64,000 bases of DNA from positions 1 to 64,000 of the forward strand of contig NZ_JAGGNW010000033.1 in NCBI RefSeq assembly GCF_018614875.1. The letters are read 5' to 3'. Shown piece by piece: positions 8,256-17,609 of the stretch. The notes under the pieces are model-generated. The model was not told the origin of the DNA. It did not search any database and saw only the letters and a list, made by a program, of their open reading frames with translations. A program made the position numbers and the translations under genes. The stretch is from Variovorax paradoxus. GTDB lineage: Bacteria > Pseudomonadota > Gammaproteobacteria > Burkholderiales > Burkholderiaceae_C. Numbering within the stretch: position 1 is the stretch's first letter; each line of letters begins with the position of its first letter.

Positions 8256-8780
8256 ATGGCCCTCTATGAACTCGACGGCGTTGCGCCGCAACTAGGCACG
8301 GGCGCATGGGTTGCCGACAGTGCCGAGGTGATCGGCAACGTGCAGCTGGGTGACAACGCGAGCATCTGGTTCGGCGCGGTACTGCGCGGCGACAACGAGA
8401 AGATGACCGTCGGGCGCAACAGCAACGTGCAGGACATGTCGATGCTGCATTCCGACCCCGGCAGCCCGCTCACCATCGGCGAGAACGTCACCATCGGCCA
8501 CCAGGTCATGCTGCATGGCTGCACCATCGGCGACAACTCGCTGATCGGCATCCAGGCCGTGGTCTTGAATAACGCGAAGATCGGCCGCAATTCGATTGTC
8601 GGTGCCGGCAGCGTCGTGACCGAGGGCAAGGAGTTTCCCGACAATTCCCTGATCTTCGGCTCGCCCGCCAAGGTGATGCGCACGATCAGCGACGAAGACG
8701 CTGCCCGCCTGCGCCACGGCTCCGAGCACTATGTAAACAACGCCGTTCGCTATGCGAAAGGCCTGAAGAAAATCGCCTGA
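8256..8780 (+). CDS. Gamma-class carbonic anhydrase family protein
   Basis: A 174-aa left-handed beta-helix protein of the gamma carbonic anhydrase/YrdA/PaaY group. Hexapeptide repeats run through the chain (IGNVQLGDNASIW, ITIG-type turns). The three zinc-ligand histidines are present at H65 (MLHSD), H82 (IGHQV) and H87 (MLHGC). Family members may be active or inactive as anhydrases, and the sequence cannot tell which. The start has a GGAGA ribosome binding site. The C-terminal helix is typical of the bacterial subfamily. Confidence 0.88.
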   Translation: MALYELDGVAPQLGTGAWVADSAEVIGNVQLGDNASIWFGAVLRGDNEKMTVGRNSNVQDMSMLHSDPGSPLTIGENVTIGHQVMLHGCTIGDNSLIGIQAVVLNNAKIGRNSIVGAGSVVTEGKEFPDNSLIFGSPAKVMRTISDEDAARLRHGSEHYVNNAVRYAKGLKKIA

Positions 8781-8813
8781 CCCTCGCAGGCCCCACAGAA
8801 AGAAGAATCCGTT

Positions 8814-9812
8814 TTGAGCGAGCTGCATAAATTCCTGTTCGATGGCCTGCCGGTGCGCGGCATGATCGTGCGCCTGACAGATGCGTGGCAGGAGATCCTT
8901 GCGCGGCGCGCCTCCAACACCACCACCGGCGCCTATGCGCCGCCCGTGGCCGAACTGCTCGGCGAGATGACCGCCGCGGCCACGCTGATGCAGGCCAACA
9001 TCAAGTTCAACGGCGCGCTGATCCTGCAGATCTTCGGCGACGGCCCCGTCAAGGTGGCCGTGGCCGAGGCCAAGCCCGACCTGAGCCTGCGCGCCACCGC
9101 CAAGGTGATCGGCGAGCTGCCGGCCGATGCGCGCCTGCCCGAGATGGTCAACGTCAACAACAAGGGCCGCTGCGCCATCACGCTCGATCCCAAGGACAAG
9201 CTGCCGGGCACCACACCCTACCAGGGCGTGGTGCCGCTGTTCGACGACGAGGGCGAGAAGCTCGGCAAGCTCAGCGACGTGCTGCAGCACTACATGCTGC
9301 AGAGCGAGCAGCTCGACACCACGCTGGTGCTCGCGGCCGACGACCAGGTGGCGGCCGGCCTCCTGATCCAGCGCCTGCCGGTGAAGGGCGAAGGCAACCT
9401 CGAAGGCACGTCCAACAAAGACCACGACCAGGCCAACGAAGACCAGATCGGCTTGAACGAGGACTACAACCGCATCTCGATCCTCGCCTCGAGCCTGACG
9501 CGCGACGAGCTGCTCACGCTCGACATCGAGACCATTCTTCGCCGCCTGTTCTGGGAAGAAAAGCTGCTGCGCTTCGAACCCCAGGCCGGCCTGCTGGGCC
9601 CGCACTTCGCCTGCACCTGCGGCCGCGATCGCGTGGCGCAGATGATCCGCGGGCTCGGCGTGCAGGAGGCCGAGGAGATCCTCGCCGAGCGCGGCGACAT
9701 CGAGGTGGGCTGCGACTTCTGCGGCAAGCAGTACCGCTTCGACGCGGTCGATGCGGCGCAGCTCTTCAAGCCGCTGGGCGACCAGATTCCGGGCAGCCCG
9801 GTCGTGCAGTAA
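8814..9812 (+). CDS. hslO: Redox-regulated chaperone Hsp33
   Basis: Hsp33 is a cytosolic holdase activated when oxidation releases zinc from its C-terminal switch. The 332-aa product has the N-terminal VRGMIVRLTDAWQEIL region. The four zinc cysteines are all present in the CxC and CxxC arrangement (C267, C269, C300, C303). The start is a TTG at 8814 directly followed by SELHKFLFDGLPVRG, with an AGAAAGAAGAA-rich leader as ribosome binding site. No ATG fits upstream. Confidence 0.95.
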   Translation: MSELHKFLFDGLPVRGMIVRLTDAWQEILARRASNTTTGAYAPPVAELLGEMTAAATLMQANIKFNGALILQIFGDGPVKVAVAEAKPDLSLRATAKVIGELPADARLPEMVNVNNKGRCAITLDPKDKLPGTTPYQGVVPLFDDEGEKLGKLSDVLQHYMLQSEQLDTTLVLAADDQVAAGLLIQRLPVKGEGNLEGTSNKDHDQANEDQIGLNEDYNRISILASSLTRDELLTLDIETILRRLFWEEKLLRFEPQAGLLGPHFACTCGRDRVAQMIRGLGVQEAEEILAERGDIEVGCDFCGKQYRFDAVDAAQLFKPLGDQIPGSPVVQ

Positions 9813-9863
9813 CGCCAGCGCCGGGCGAGGTGCGGCGCACGGGTTGGCCGGCAGCTCGCGCTC

Positions 9864-10835
9864 TCAGCGCGGCGCCTTGTCGTCGAAGCCGCTGAACGCG
9901 ATGTCGGGCGCGCTGGTGTTGTGGCGCGAAGGCAGGCTGCGCCCGAAGCGCACTTGCGTGGCGTCCAGCGTCTTCACATCGGGCAGCGGCAGCACCTGCT
10001 CCGCGGCCTCGGGCGATTCCCGCCAGCGCAACTCGCTCACGTCGGCGTTGTCGGGCGCCACGTACATCGAGCGCAGCACCGCGAAGGGCCGCGCATCGGC
10101 CGTCGGCTTGGAAAGCGTCACGTCGAGCGCGGTGCGCTCGCGGCTGATCTCGGACACCTTGGCCACCGCGCTGCCTCCCCCGACGAAGCGCAGGTGGATG
10201 GCCAGCGGCTTCGGCACGATGCGGATCGACGCAATGTCGACCACCGGCCGGCTGCCTTGTTCGACCGGGCCGAGCAGGAACGAAGAGCCATAGACCCCGT
10301 CGCCGAAGCGCGCTTGCGGCAGCGGCTTGATGCGCCAATAGCCGTCGGCCGGGTAGAGCACCAGCGCTTCGAGCGCCTTGCCTTCTTCCTTGCGGAAGAT
10401 CTGCAGCATGTGAAAGCCGCGGTCCGTGCGCGCGCCCACACGCACCGGCACCTGCTGCGGCCGCCAGAAGCTGGGCAGTGTCATGCCGACGATGCGCCAC
10501 TGCGCATCGTCGAGCAGTACCACGCGGCGCGGCTTGAACTTGTGCGCGGGATCGGTGGGGTGGGCGCCGCCGTCGAAGTTGCAGCCCGAGAAATCGGGCG
10601 CGGTGGTGTCGTTGCCCACGCTGTCGAGGTAGGCCGGCTGCAGCGCCTCGATGCGCATGCGCCGGATGCCTTCGCCGCGAAGCACCAGCGAGACGTTGTC
10701 TTCCTCGGCGCAGGCGGTGGATGTGGTGGCGTTTTCCACGGTGGCGGCGACGGGCGCGGCCGTGGCGGAACCCGTTGCCAGCAGCGCGGCAACCAAGATG
10801 CCGGGGACGGGAGGGAAACGAAGCAGCGGGAACAT
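9864..10835 (-). CDS. Exported protein of unknown function
   Basis: A 323-aa protein I do not recognise. The N-terminus is a signal peptide (MFPLLRFPPVPG, hydrophobic stretch, cleavage near ATAAP). Beyond that it looks soluble and beta-rich, with few cysteines (CAEEDN and FSGCNFDGG), possibly one disulphide. Its start overlaps the stop of the upstream NadR-like gene as TGATG, so it is probably translationally coupled to pnuC-nadR. That ties it by context to nicotinamide riboside uptake, or it is simply a rider. The start at 10835 is supported by the coupling and by the signal peptide. Confidence 0.7.
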   Translation of the reverse strand: MFPLLRFPPVPGILVAALLATGSATAAPVAATVENATTSTACAEEDNVSLVLRGEGIRRMRIEALQPAYLDSVGNDTTAPDFSGCNFDGGAHPTDPAHKFKPRRVVLLDDAQWRIVGMTLPSFWRPQQVPVRVGARTDRGFHMLQIFRKEEGKALEALVLYPADGYWRIKPLPQARFGDGVYGSSFLLGPVEQGSRPVVDIASIRIVPKPLAIHLRFVGGGSAVAKVSEISRERTALDVTLSKPTADARPFAVLRSMYVAPDNADVSELRWRESPEAAEQVLPLPDVKTLDATQVRFGRSLPSRHNTSAPDIAFSGFDDKAPR

Positions 10836-11533
10836 CAGGTCTCCGAACGGGGGGTTAAAGGCGTGTCGCGGCGTCCGAGCAGATCGCTGAAAAGCCGATG
10901 CTCGCATTCCGGGTCGGAGCACTTCTCGCAAGGCCACGACCAGGCGGTGGGTTTCGATTCGAAGCCGCCTCGTGCGCGGGCCCGGCCTTCGCTGCCGGCA
11001 ATGGAATTGATGGCGTTCCATGCATTGCAGAGCCTTTCGCTGCCGGTGCCATGCACCACGGCGAAAGAAAGCCTTGCGCCCGAAAGCGCCGCGCGCACCA
11101 GCGCGTCCGTGGGTTCGCGTGCATGGTCGCCATCGCGCAAGGCGTCCGCGATCCAGGGGATGTCGAGCGCGGTCAGCAGGGTGATCGCGTAGCGCGCCTG
11201 CGCCGCCAAGGCATCGGCATGGAGCGAGGTGTCATCGAACAGCAGTTCGCTGTAGACCGCGGTCATGACGGCCGTGGTGTCGGCCACCACCACACCCGAA
11301 GCCGCCGCCGCATCGATGCGGCGCGTCTGCTCCTGCGCGATGGCCTGCTGCTCGTCGGGGCGGGGCGTGCGGCCTTCGCGGCCGCACCATTCGCGCAGGT
11401 ATTCGCCCACCAGCGTGGCTGCGATGCCGCGTTCCTGCAGGCGCTGCACGAGCGCGCGGGCGAGTTCGGTCTTGCCGGTGCTCTCGGCGCCGAGCAGCGC
11501 AATGACGCAGCCGGTGGGCAGCACGGGCGTCAT
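10835..11533 (-). CDS. NadR-type ATPase (ribosylnicotinamide kinase-like)
   Basis: A 232-aa P-loop protein matching the C-terminal nicotinamide riboside kinase domain of NadR. Walker A is GAESTGKT (residues 15-22), followed by LVGEYLREWCGREGRTP and the QEQTRRIDAAA region. It lacks the N-terminal repressor helix-turn-helix and the NMN adenylyltransferase domain of full NadR. It is coupled to pnuC through ATGA, which supports trapping of imported nicotinamide riboside as NMN. The C-terminus has an unusual Cys/His cluster, C202-x2-C205-x4-C210-x-H212, that looks metal-binding and is not part of the kinase fold. Confidence 0.82.
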   Translation of the reverse strand: MTPVLPTGCVIALLGAESTGKTELARALVQRLQERGIAATLVGEYLREWCGREGRTPRPDEQQAIAQEQTRRIDAAAASGVVVADTTAVMTAVYSELLFDDTSLHADALAAQARYAITLLTALDIPWIADALRDGDHAREPTDALVRAALSGARLSFAVVHGTGSERLCNAWNAINSIAGSEGRARARGGFESKPTAWSWPCEKCSDPECEHRLFSDLLGRRDTPLTPRSET

Positions 11534-12153
11534 GCGCGCGCGGCCCCGTCGTGCATGCGCGCGCGCCAGGCAAGAAAGCCCGCCACGCTGAGCAGCGCGA
11601 ACACGGCATAGAGGCCGACCGTGAGCCACAGGCCCTTGTGGATGAACAGGCCCACGCTCACGACGTTCACCGCCAGCCACACCAGCCAGTTCTCGATGAA
11701 TTTGCGCCCGAGCAGGAATTGGCCGACGAGGCTGAGCCCGGTCGAGAACCCGTCCCACCAGGGCACGTCGGTGTCGGTGAAGCGGCGCAGGAAGAGTGCG
11801 ACCGCGGGCCATGCCAGCGCGCAGGCCGCCAGTGCCAGTGCCATGCCGCGCGGTGAAAGCCGGCTGACCCGCAATGCACCGCCATCGGCGCGGTGGCCGC
11901 GCAGCCATTGCCACCAGCCCCAGAACGCAACGACCGCGAAGAACACCTGCAGCGAGGCATCGCCGTAGATGCGCGCCTGCGCGAACACGGCCACGTAAAG
12001 CAGCGAGCTGACGATCGCAAGCGGCCAGCCCCAATGGATCTCGCGCATGTTGCAGCCGACCATCGCAAGCGCCAGCACCGCGGCCACGAGTTCGAGCCAG
12101 CTGACCGGTGAGCCCCAGAGCGCGAACGCGGGGGCTGAGAAGAACTCGGGCAT
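11530..12153 (-). CDS. pnuC: Nicotinamide riboside transporter PnuC
   Basis: A 207-aa inner-membrane protein of the PnuC family that facilitates nicotinamide riboside entry, driven by intracellular phosphorylation. About seven hydrophobic helices are visible. Family signatures are SWLELVAAVLALAMVGCN, the aromatic VVAFWGWWQW segment, and GQFLLGRKFIENWLVWLAVNV. The stop overlaps the NadR-like start (ATGA), matching the known PnuC-kinase partnership. It follows ftsB by 16 bases and may be served by the same long transcript. Confidence 0.92.
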   Translation of the reverse strand: MPEFFSAPAFALWGSPVSWLELVAAVLALAMVGCNMREIHWGWPLAIVSSLLYVAVFAQARIYGDASLQVFFAVVAFWGWWQWLRGHRADGGALRVSRLSPRGMALALAACALAWPAVALFLRRFTDTDVPWWDGFSTGLSLVGQFLLGRKFIENWLVWLAVNVVSVGLFIHKGLWLTVGLYAVFALLSVAGFLAWRARMHDGAARA

Positions 12154-12169
12154 CAGAGGCCGCCGTTGT

Positions 12170-12448
12170 TCAATGGGTAATCTGCACGAACACTTCGTTG
12201 GGCTTGACCATGCCCAGTTCCTGCCGCGCACGCTCTTCGACCATCTCGAGGCCGATCTTGAGGTCGTTGACCTCGGAGGCCAGCCGCTCGTTGTTCACCA
12301 CGGCCTTGGCGTTGGACTCTTTCTGGTCGGCCAGCCTGGTTTGCAGCTGTGCCACGTCGCGCACGCTGCCGCGCCCGTTCCACAGCTGCCACTGCAGGAT
12401 GACCAGCAGCAGCAACAGCACGATGGGTGGAACGAGGCGCGAGCGCAT
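12170..12448 (-). CDS. ftsB: Cell division protein FtsB
   Basis: A 92-aa bitopic septal protein that with FtsL and FtsQ activates septal peptidoglycan synthesis. It has a short cytoplasmic N-terminus, one membrane helix (PPIVLLLLLVILQWQLW), then a periplasmic coiled coil (LQTRLADQKESNAKAV) ending in the conserved MVEERARQELGMVKPNEVFV. Its place 17 bases downstream of eno is the standard eno-ftsB synteny. Confidence 0.93.
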   Translation of the reverse strand: MRSRLVPPIVLLLLLVILQWQLWNGRGSVRDVAQLQTRLADQKESNAKAVVNNERLASEVNDLKIGLEMVEERARQELGMVKPNEVFVQITH

Positions 12449-12465
12449 GCCGCCGGCTTCGGGCG

Positions 12466-13749
<1,284 letters not shown>

Positions 13750-13783
13750 AGTTTTTGCTTTGGTGAGGGGAATGAAGAATGGA

Positions 13784-14662
13784 TTAGCGTCGATGGAAGC
13801 GGGCCCCATTCCAGGGAAGCGCCGCGTATTGGATGCTGGATTTTTCCGCAGAGATATGTATCAGCTGGTCTCCCACGGTGGCACGCGAAAGCCCTTCGAT
13901 GTGGGCCTTGTCTTCGGGTACGCAGATCAGGTCGAGAGACGATGAACGGAAGATGTCTTCCTGGACGCCACGTGCATTGTCGGACAGGAACATCGGCGCG
14001 ATGTAGTAGTAGGCACCGTAGCCAAACGACTCCAGCAGCGACACCAACTCGTCGCGGTTGCCCGTCGGGCGCCCGTTCGAGCTGTCGACTTCCAGGTAAA
14101 CCACGGGGCGCAGGCGCCCCAGCGTCTCGCGAGCGCCCTCGAGCATTTCGAGTTCGAAGCCTTCGATGTCCGACTTGATGAAATCGAGGCGGTCGAGCGC
14201 CATGCTGTCAATCGAGAGCATATCGACGCTCTCGGTGGCCTCGGAAGGTTGCTGTTCGGCACCGCGCAACGAAGCGCAGCCAAAATTGAAGGGCTGTCGC
14301 GGGTCGATGGCGGGGAAGCGAACCGTGTCGACGGTGCGCCCGATGGCCTTGTTCAGTGCATGCACGTTGAAGCGCTCGTTGAGCGCAAGGTTGGCGCACA
14401 GCAACTGGTGCGTGGAGCGCGCGGCTTCGAATGCGTAGACCCTGCCGCCGTCGCCCACCATGGCCGATATCGGCACCGTGTGCGTGCCGATGTTCGCGCC
14501 GGCCTCGAGCACCACGTCGCCCGGGCGGACGATCTGCCTGAACAGCTGAACTTCCGCTTCCGACCATTCGCCGTAGGCCAACACACTGCGCCCCACGTAG
14601 GTGTCGTTGCGATTGACCAGGAACCGGCCGTGCCGCGCTTCGGTCAGTTCGTAGATCGGCAT
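13784..14662 (-). CDS. FkbM family methyltransferase
   Basis: A 292-aa SAM-dependent methyltransferase of the FkbM family, usually O-methylating sugars or small molecules. Motif I is VLEAGANIGTHTVPIS, then DFIKSDIEGFELEMLEGA and VYLEVDSSNGRPTGN. It starts MPIYELTEARHGRFLVN. It sits between DUF1330 and eno with 20- and 34-base gaps. By eye the gene is richer in A/T than its neighbours, especially at its 3' end, and its function does not match the housekeeping run. That fits later insertion into the operon, possibly for modifying a surface polysaccharide. Confidence 0.83.
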   Translation of the reverse strand: MPIYELTEARHGRFLVNRNDTYVGRSVLAYGEWSEAEVQLFRQIVRPGDVVLEAGANIGTHTVPISAMVGDGGRVYAFEAARSTHQLLCANLALNERFNVHALNKAIGRTVDTVRFPAIDPRQPFNFGCASLRGAEQQPSEATESVDMLSIDSMALDRLDFIKSDIEGFELEMLEGARETLGRLRPVVYLEVDSSNGRPTGNRDELVSLLESFGYGAYYYIAPMFLSDNARGVQEDIFRSSSLDLICVPEDKAHIEGLSRATVGDQLIHISAEKSSIQYAALPWNGARFHRR

Positions 14663-14682
14663 GGTGTGTCTTCGCAAAAGGT

Positions 14683-14973
14683 TCAAAGGCCTTCGACGGC
14701 GATCATCCGCATGACCGCGGCACCTGCGCGCGCTTCGCGAGCCTTCACGTACTCGGGCGTTTCGTAGAAGGCCTTGGCCTTCTCGAAGCTGGGGAACTTC
14801 AGGATGACGATGCGCGAAGGCGCCCAGTCGCCCTCGAGCACTTCGACCTGGCCGCCGCGCACGCACACTTCGGCGCCGTGCGCCTGCATGGCGGCACTCG
14901 ACCACTTCTTGTATTCCTCGTACTGCGCCGGGTTGGAGACCTCGACGTGGGCGATGACATAACCACTGCTCAT
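14683..14973 (-). CDS. DUF1330 family protein
   Basis: A 96-aa ferredoxin-like (dimeric alpha-beta barrel) protein of the DUF1330 family, function unknown. It has GYVIAHVEVSNPAQYEEYKK at the N-terminus, then VLEGDWAPSRIVILKFPSFE and KAFYETPEYVKA, all family signatures. The ATG overlaps the kdsA stop as ATGA, so it is translationally coupled to kdsA. This linkage recurs in Burkholderiales, but its meaning is not known. Confidence 0.85.
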   Translation of the reverse strand: MSSGYVIAHVEVSNPAQYEEYKKWSSAAMQAHGAEVCVRGGQVEVLEGDWAPSRIVILKFPSFEKAKAFYETPEYVKAREARAGAAVMRMIAVEGL

Positions 14974-15827
14974 GATTGAAAGATGTCCTCCAGAAATGCG
15001 TTTCTCTTGGTGACCTGGTCGAGCGCCAGCAGCGTTTCGAGCAGGGCCTTCATGTGCTTGAGCGGCACGGCGTTGGGGCCGTCGCTCAGTGCCTTGGCGG
15101 GATCGGGGTGGGTCTCCATGAAGAGGCCGGCCACGCCCACGGCCACGGCCGCGCGCGAGAGCACCGGCACCATTTCGCGCTGGCCGCCGGAAGTCGTGCC
15201 CTGGCCGCCGGGCAGCTGCACCGAATGGGTGGCGTCGAACACCACGGGCGCGCCGGTCTCGCGCATGATCGCGAGCGAACGCATGTCCGACACCAGGTTG
15301 TTGTAGCCGAAGCTCGCACCACGTTCGCAGGCCATGAAGCTGTCTTCGGGCAGGCCGGCTTCCTTGGCGGCAGCGCGCGCCTTGTCGATCACGTTCTTCA
15401 TGTCGTGCGGCGCGAGGAACTGGCCCTTCTTGATGTTCACCGGCTTGCCCGACTGCGCCACCGCGCGGATGAAGTCGGTCTGGCGGCACAGGAAGGCGGG
15501 CGTCTGCAGCACGTCGACCACTTTGGCGGCCGCGGTGATGTCTTCTTCGGTGTGAACGTCGGTCAGCACCGGCAGGCCGAGCTCGCGCTTCACCTTGGCG
15601 AGGATCTCCAGGCCCTTCTCGCGGCCCGGGCCGCGAAAGCTCGTGCCCGAGGAACGGTTGGCCTTGTCGAAGCTGCTCTTGAAGATGAACGGAATGCCGA
15701 GCGAGGAAGTGATTTCCTTCAGCGTGCCGGCCGTGTCCATCTGCAATTGCTCTGATTCGACCACGCAGGGCCCGGCAATCAGGAAGAAGGGCTGGTCGAG
15801 CCCGATGTCGAATCCGCAGAGTTTCAT
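14970..15827 (-). CDS. kdsA: 3-deoxy-8-phosphooctulonate synthase (KDO8P synthase)
   Basis: A 285-aa cytosolic enzyme condensing PEP and arabinose 5-phosphate to KDO 8-phosphate for LPS inner core. It has the family motifs FKSSFDKANRSS, PVLTDVHTEEDI, ACERGASFGYNNLVSDMR and FMETHPDPAKALSDGPNA. The residue at the metal position is Cys21 (IAGPCVVES), where the E. coli enzyme has Asn. From family knowledge this marks the metal-dependent class. The start overlaps the pyrG stop (ATGA) and the stop overlaps the DUF1330 start (ATGA). Confidence 0.97.
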   Translation of the reverse strand: MKLCGFDIGLDQPFFLIAGPCVVESEQLQMDTAGTLKEITSSLGIPFIFKSSFDKANRSSGTSFRGPGREKGLEILAKVKRELGLPVLTDVHTEEDITAAAKVVDVLQTPAFLCRQTDFIRAVAQSGKPVNIKKGQFLAPHDMKNVIDKARAAAKEAGLPEDSFMACERGASFGYNNLVSDMRSLAIMRETGAPVVFDATHSVQLPGGQGTTSGGQREMVPVLSRAAVAVGVAGLFMETHPDPAKALSDGPNAVPLKHMKALLETLLALDQVTKRNAFLEDIFQS

Positions 15828-17503
15828 GCTACGACCTTCAGGTTCTTTGCACCGCCCGCGCTGCGGGCCTTGTGCTCGAGCGCCGCCTTGACGAAGGCAT
15901 TGAAGAGCGGATGCCCGCTCCACGGCGTCGACTTGAATTCGGGGTGGAACTGCACGCCCATGAACCATGGGTGCACGTCCTGCGGCAGCTCGACGATTTC
16001 GGTCAGGTGCTCGCGCTGCGTCAGCGCGGAGATCACGAGGCCGGCGGCGCGCAGTTCGTCGAGGTAGTTGACGTTGGCTTCGTAGCGGTGGCGGTGCCGT
16101 TCGGTCACCACGTCGCCGTAGATGCTGTGGGCCAGCGTGCCGGCCGAGACGTCGGAGCTCTGCGCGCCCAGGCGCATCGTGCCGCCGAGGTCGGACTTCT
16201 CGTTGCGCGTCTTGACCGTGCCGTCGGCGTCCTTCCACTCGGTGATCAGCGCGATCACGGGGCAGGGCGTTTCGGGGTCGAACTCGGTGCTGTTGGCGTT
16301 CTTGAGGCCCGCCACGTGGCGCGCGTATTCGATGGTGGCCACCTGCATGCCAAGGCAGATGCCAAGGTAGGGCACCTTGCCTTCGCGGGCAAAGCGGGCG
16401 GCCGAGATCTTGCCTTCGACGCCGCGCTGGCCGAAACCGCCGGGCACCAGGATGGCGTCGTACTTGGCAAGCCGCGAGACGTCCTGCGGTGAGATGGTTT
16501 CCGAATCGATGTAGTCGATCTTCACGCGGGCATGGTTCTTCATGCCGGCATGGCGCAGTGCTTCATTCAGCGACTTGTAGCTGTCGGACAGGTCGACGTA
16601 CTTGCCGACCATGGCAATGCTTACTTCCTGTTGCGGGTGCTCGACCTCGTACACCAGCTCGTCCCAGCGCTGCAGTTTGGCGGGCGGCGTGTTGATGCGC
16701 AGCTTGTCGCAGATGAGGCCGTCGAGGCCCTGCTCGTGCAGCATGCGCGGCACCTTGTAGATGGTGTCGACGTCCCACATGGAGATCACGCCCCATTCGG
16801 GAACGTTCGAGAACAGCGAGATCTTGGCGCGCTCGTCGTCGGGGATCGGACGGTCGGCACGGCACAGCAGCGCGTCGGCCTGGATGCCGATGGCACGCAG
16901 CTCCTTGGCGGTGTGCTGCGTGGGCTTGGTCTTGAGCTCGCCGGCGGCGGCGATCCAGGGCACGTAGCTCAGGTGCACGAAGGCCGAGTTGTTCGGGCCC
17001 ATGCGCAGGCTCATCTGGCGCACGGCTTCGAGGAACGGGAGCGATTCGATGTCGCCCACCGTGCCGCCGATCTCGACGATGGCCACGTCCACTTCATGCG
17101 CGGTGCCGAGGCCGGCGCCGCGCTTGATGTATTCCTGGATCTCGTTGGTGATGTGCGGAATCACCTGCACCGTCTTGCCGAGGTAGTCGCCGCGGCGCTC
17201 TTTCTCGAGCACGCTTTTGTAGATCTGGCCGGTGGTGAAGTTGTTGGCCTTGCGCATCCGCGTGGTGATGAAGCGCTCGTAGTGGCCGAGGTCGAGGTCG
17301 GTCTCGGCACCGTCGTCGGTGACGAACACCTCGCCATGCTGGAACGGTGACATCGTGCCGGGGTCGACATTGATGTACGGATCGAGCTTGATGAGGGTGA
17401 CCTTGAGGCCGCGCGATTCAAGGATCGCGGCGAGGGAGGCGGAGGCGATTCCCTTGCCAAGGGAAGATACGACACCACCGGTGACGAAGACAAATTTGGT
17501 CAT
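15824..17503 (-). CDS. pyrG: CTP synthase
   Basis: A 559-aa enzyme making CTP from UTP, ATP and glutamine. The N-terminal synthase domain starts MTKFVFVTGGVVSSLGKGI, with the P-loop region and DPYINVDPGTMSPFQHGE. The C-terminal class I glutamine amidotransferase domain has PGGFGQRG, the Cys nucleophile in YLGICLGMQ, and the His/Glu pair in GVQFHPEF. It heads the minus-strand run pyrG-kdsA-DUF1330-fkbM-eno-ftsB-pnuC. A promoter is expected in 17504-17609, shared back to back with coaBC. Confidence 0.98.
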   Translation of the reverse strand: MTKFVFVTGGVVSSLGKGIASASLAAILESRGLKVTLIKLDPYINVDPGTMSPFQHGEVFVTDDGAETDLDLGHYERFITTRMRKANNFTTGQIYKSVLEKERRGDYLGKTVQVIPHITNEIQEYIKRGAGLGTAHEVDVAIVEIGGTVGDIESLPFLEAVRQMSLRMGPNNSAFVHLSYVPWIAAAGELKTKPTQHTAKELRAIGIQADALLCRADRPIPDDERAKISLFSNVPEWGVISMWDVDTIYKVPRMLHEQGLDGLICDKLRINTPPAKLQRWDELVYEVEHPQQEVSIAMVGKYVDLSDSYKSLNEALRHAGMKNHARVKIDYIDSETISPQDVSRLAKYDAILVPGGFGQRGVEGKISAARFAREGKVPYLGICLGMQVATIEYARHVAGLKNANSTEFDPETPCPVIALITEWKDADGTVKTRNEKSDLGGTMRLGAQSSDVSAGTLAHSIYGDVVTERHRHRYEANVNYLDELRAAGLVISALTQREHLTEIVELPQDVHPWFMGVQFHPEFKSTPWSGHPLFNAFVKAALEHKARSAGGAKNLKVVA

Positions 17504-17609
17504 GCCAGTTCCGGACCATGGATCCGGGCAGTGGGAAATTGCGATTGTATATGGCTCACCCGCAGGCTCCGCGCACTGCGTGCGCTTGTCCTCATTACAC
17601 TTCGGCGAT

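Noticed and set aside
10835..11533. Full trifunctional NadR
   Set aside because: The helix-turn-helix and NMN adenylyltransferase domains are missing; only the kinase-like P-loop part is present.
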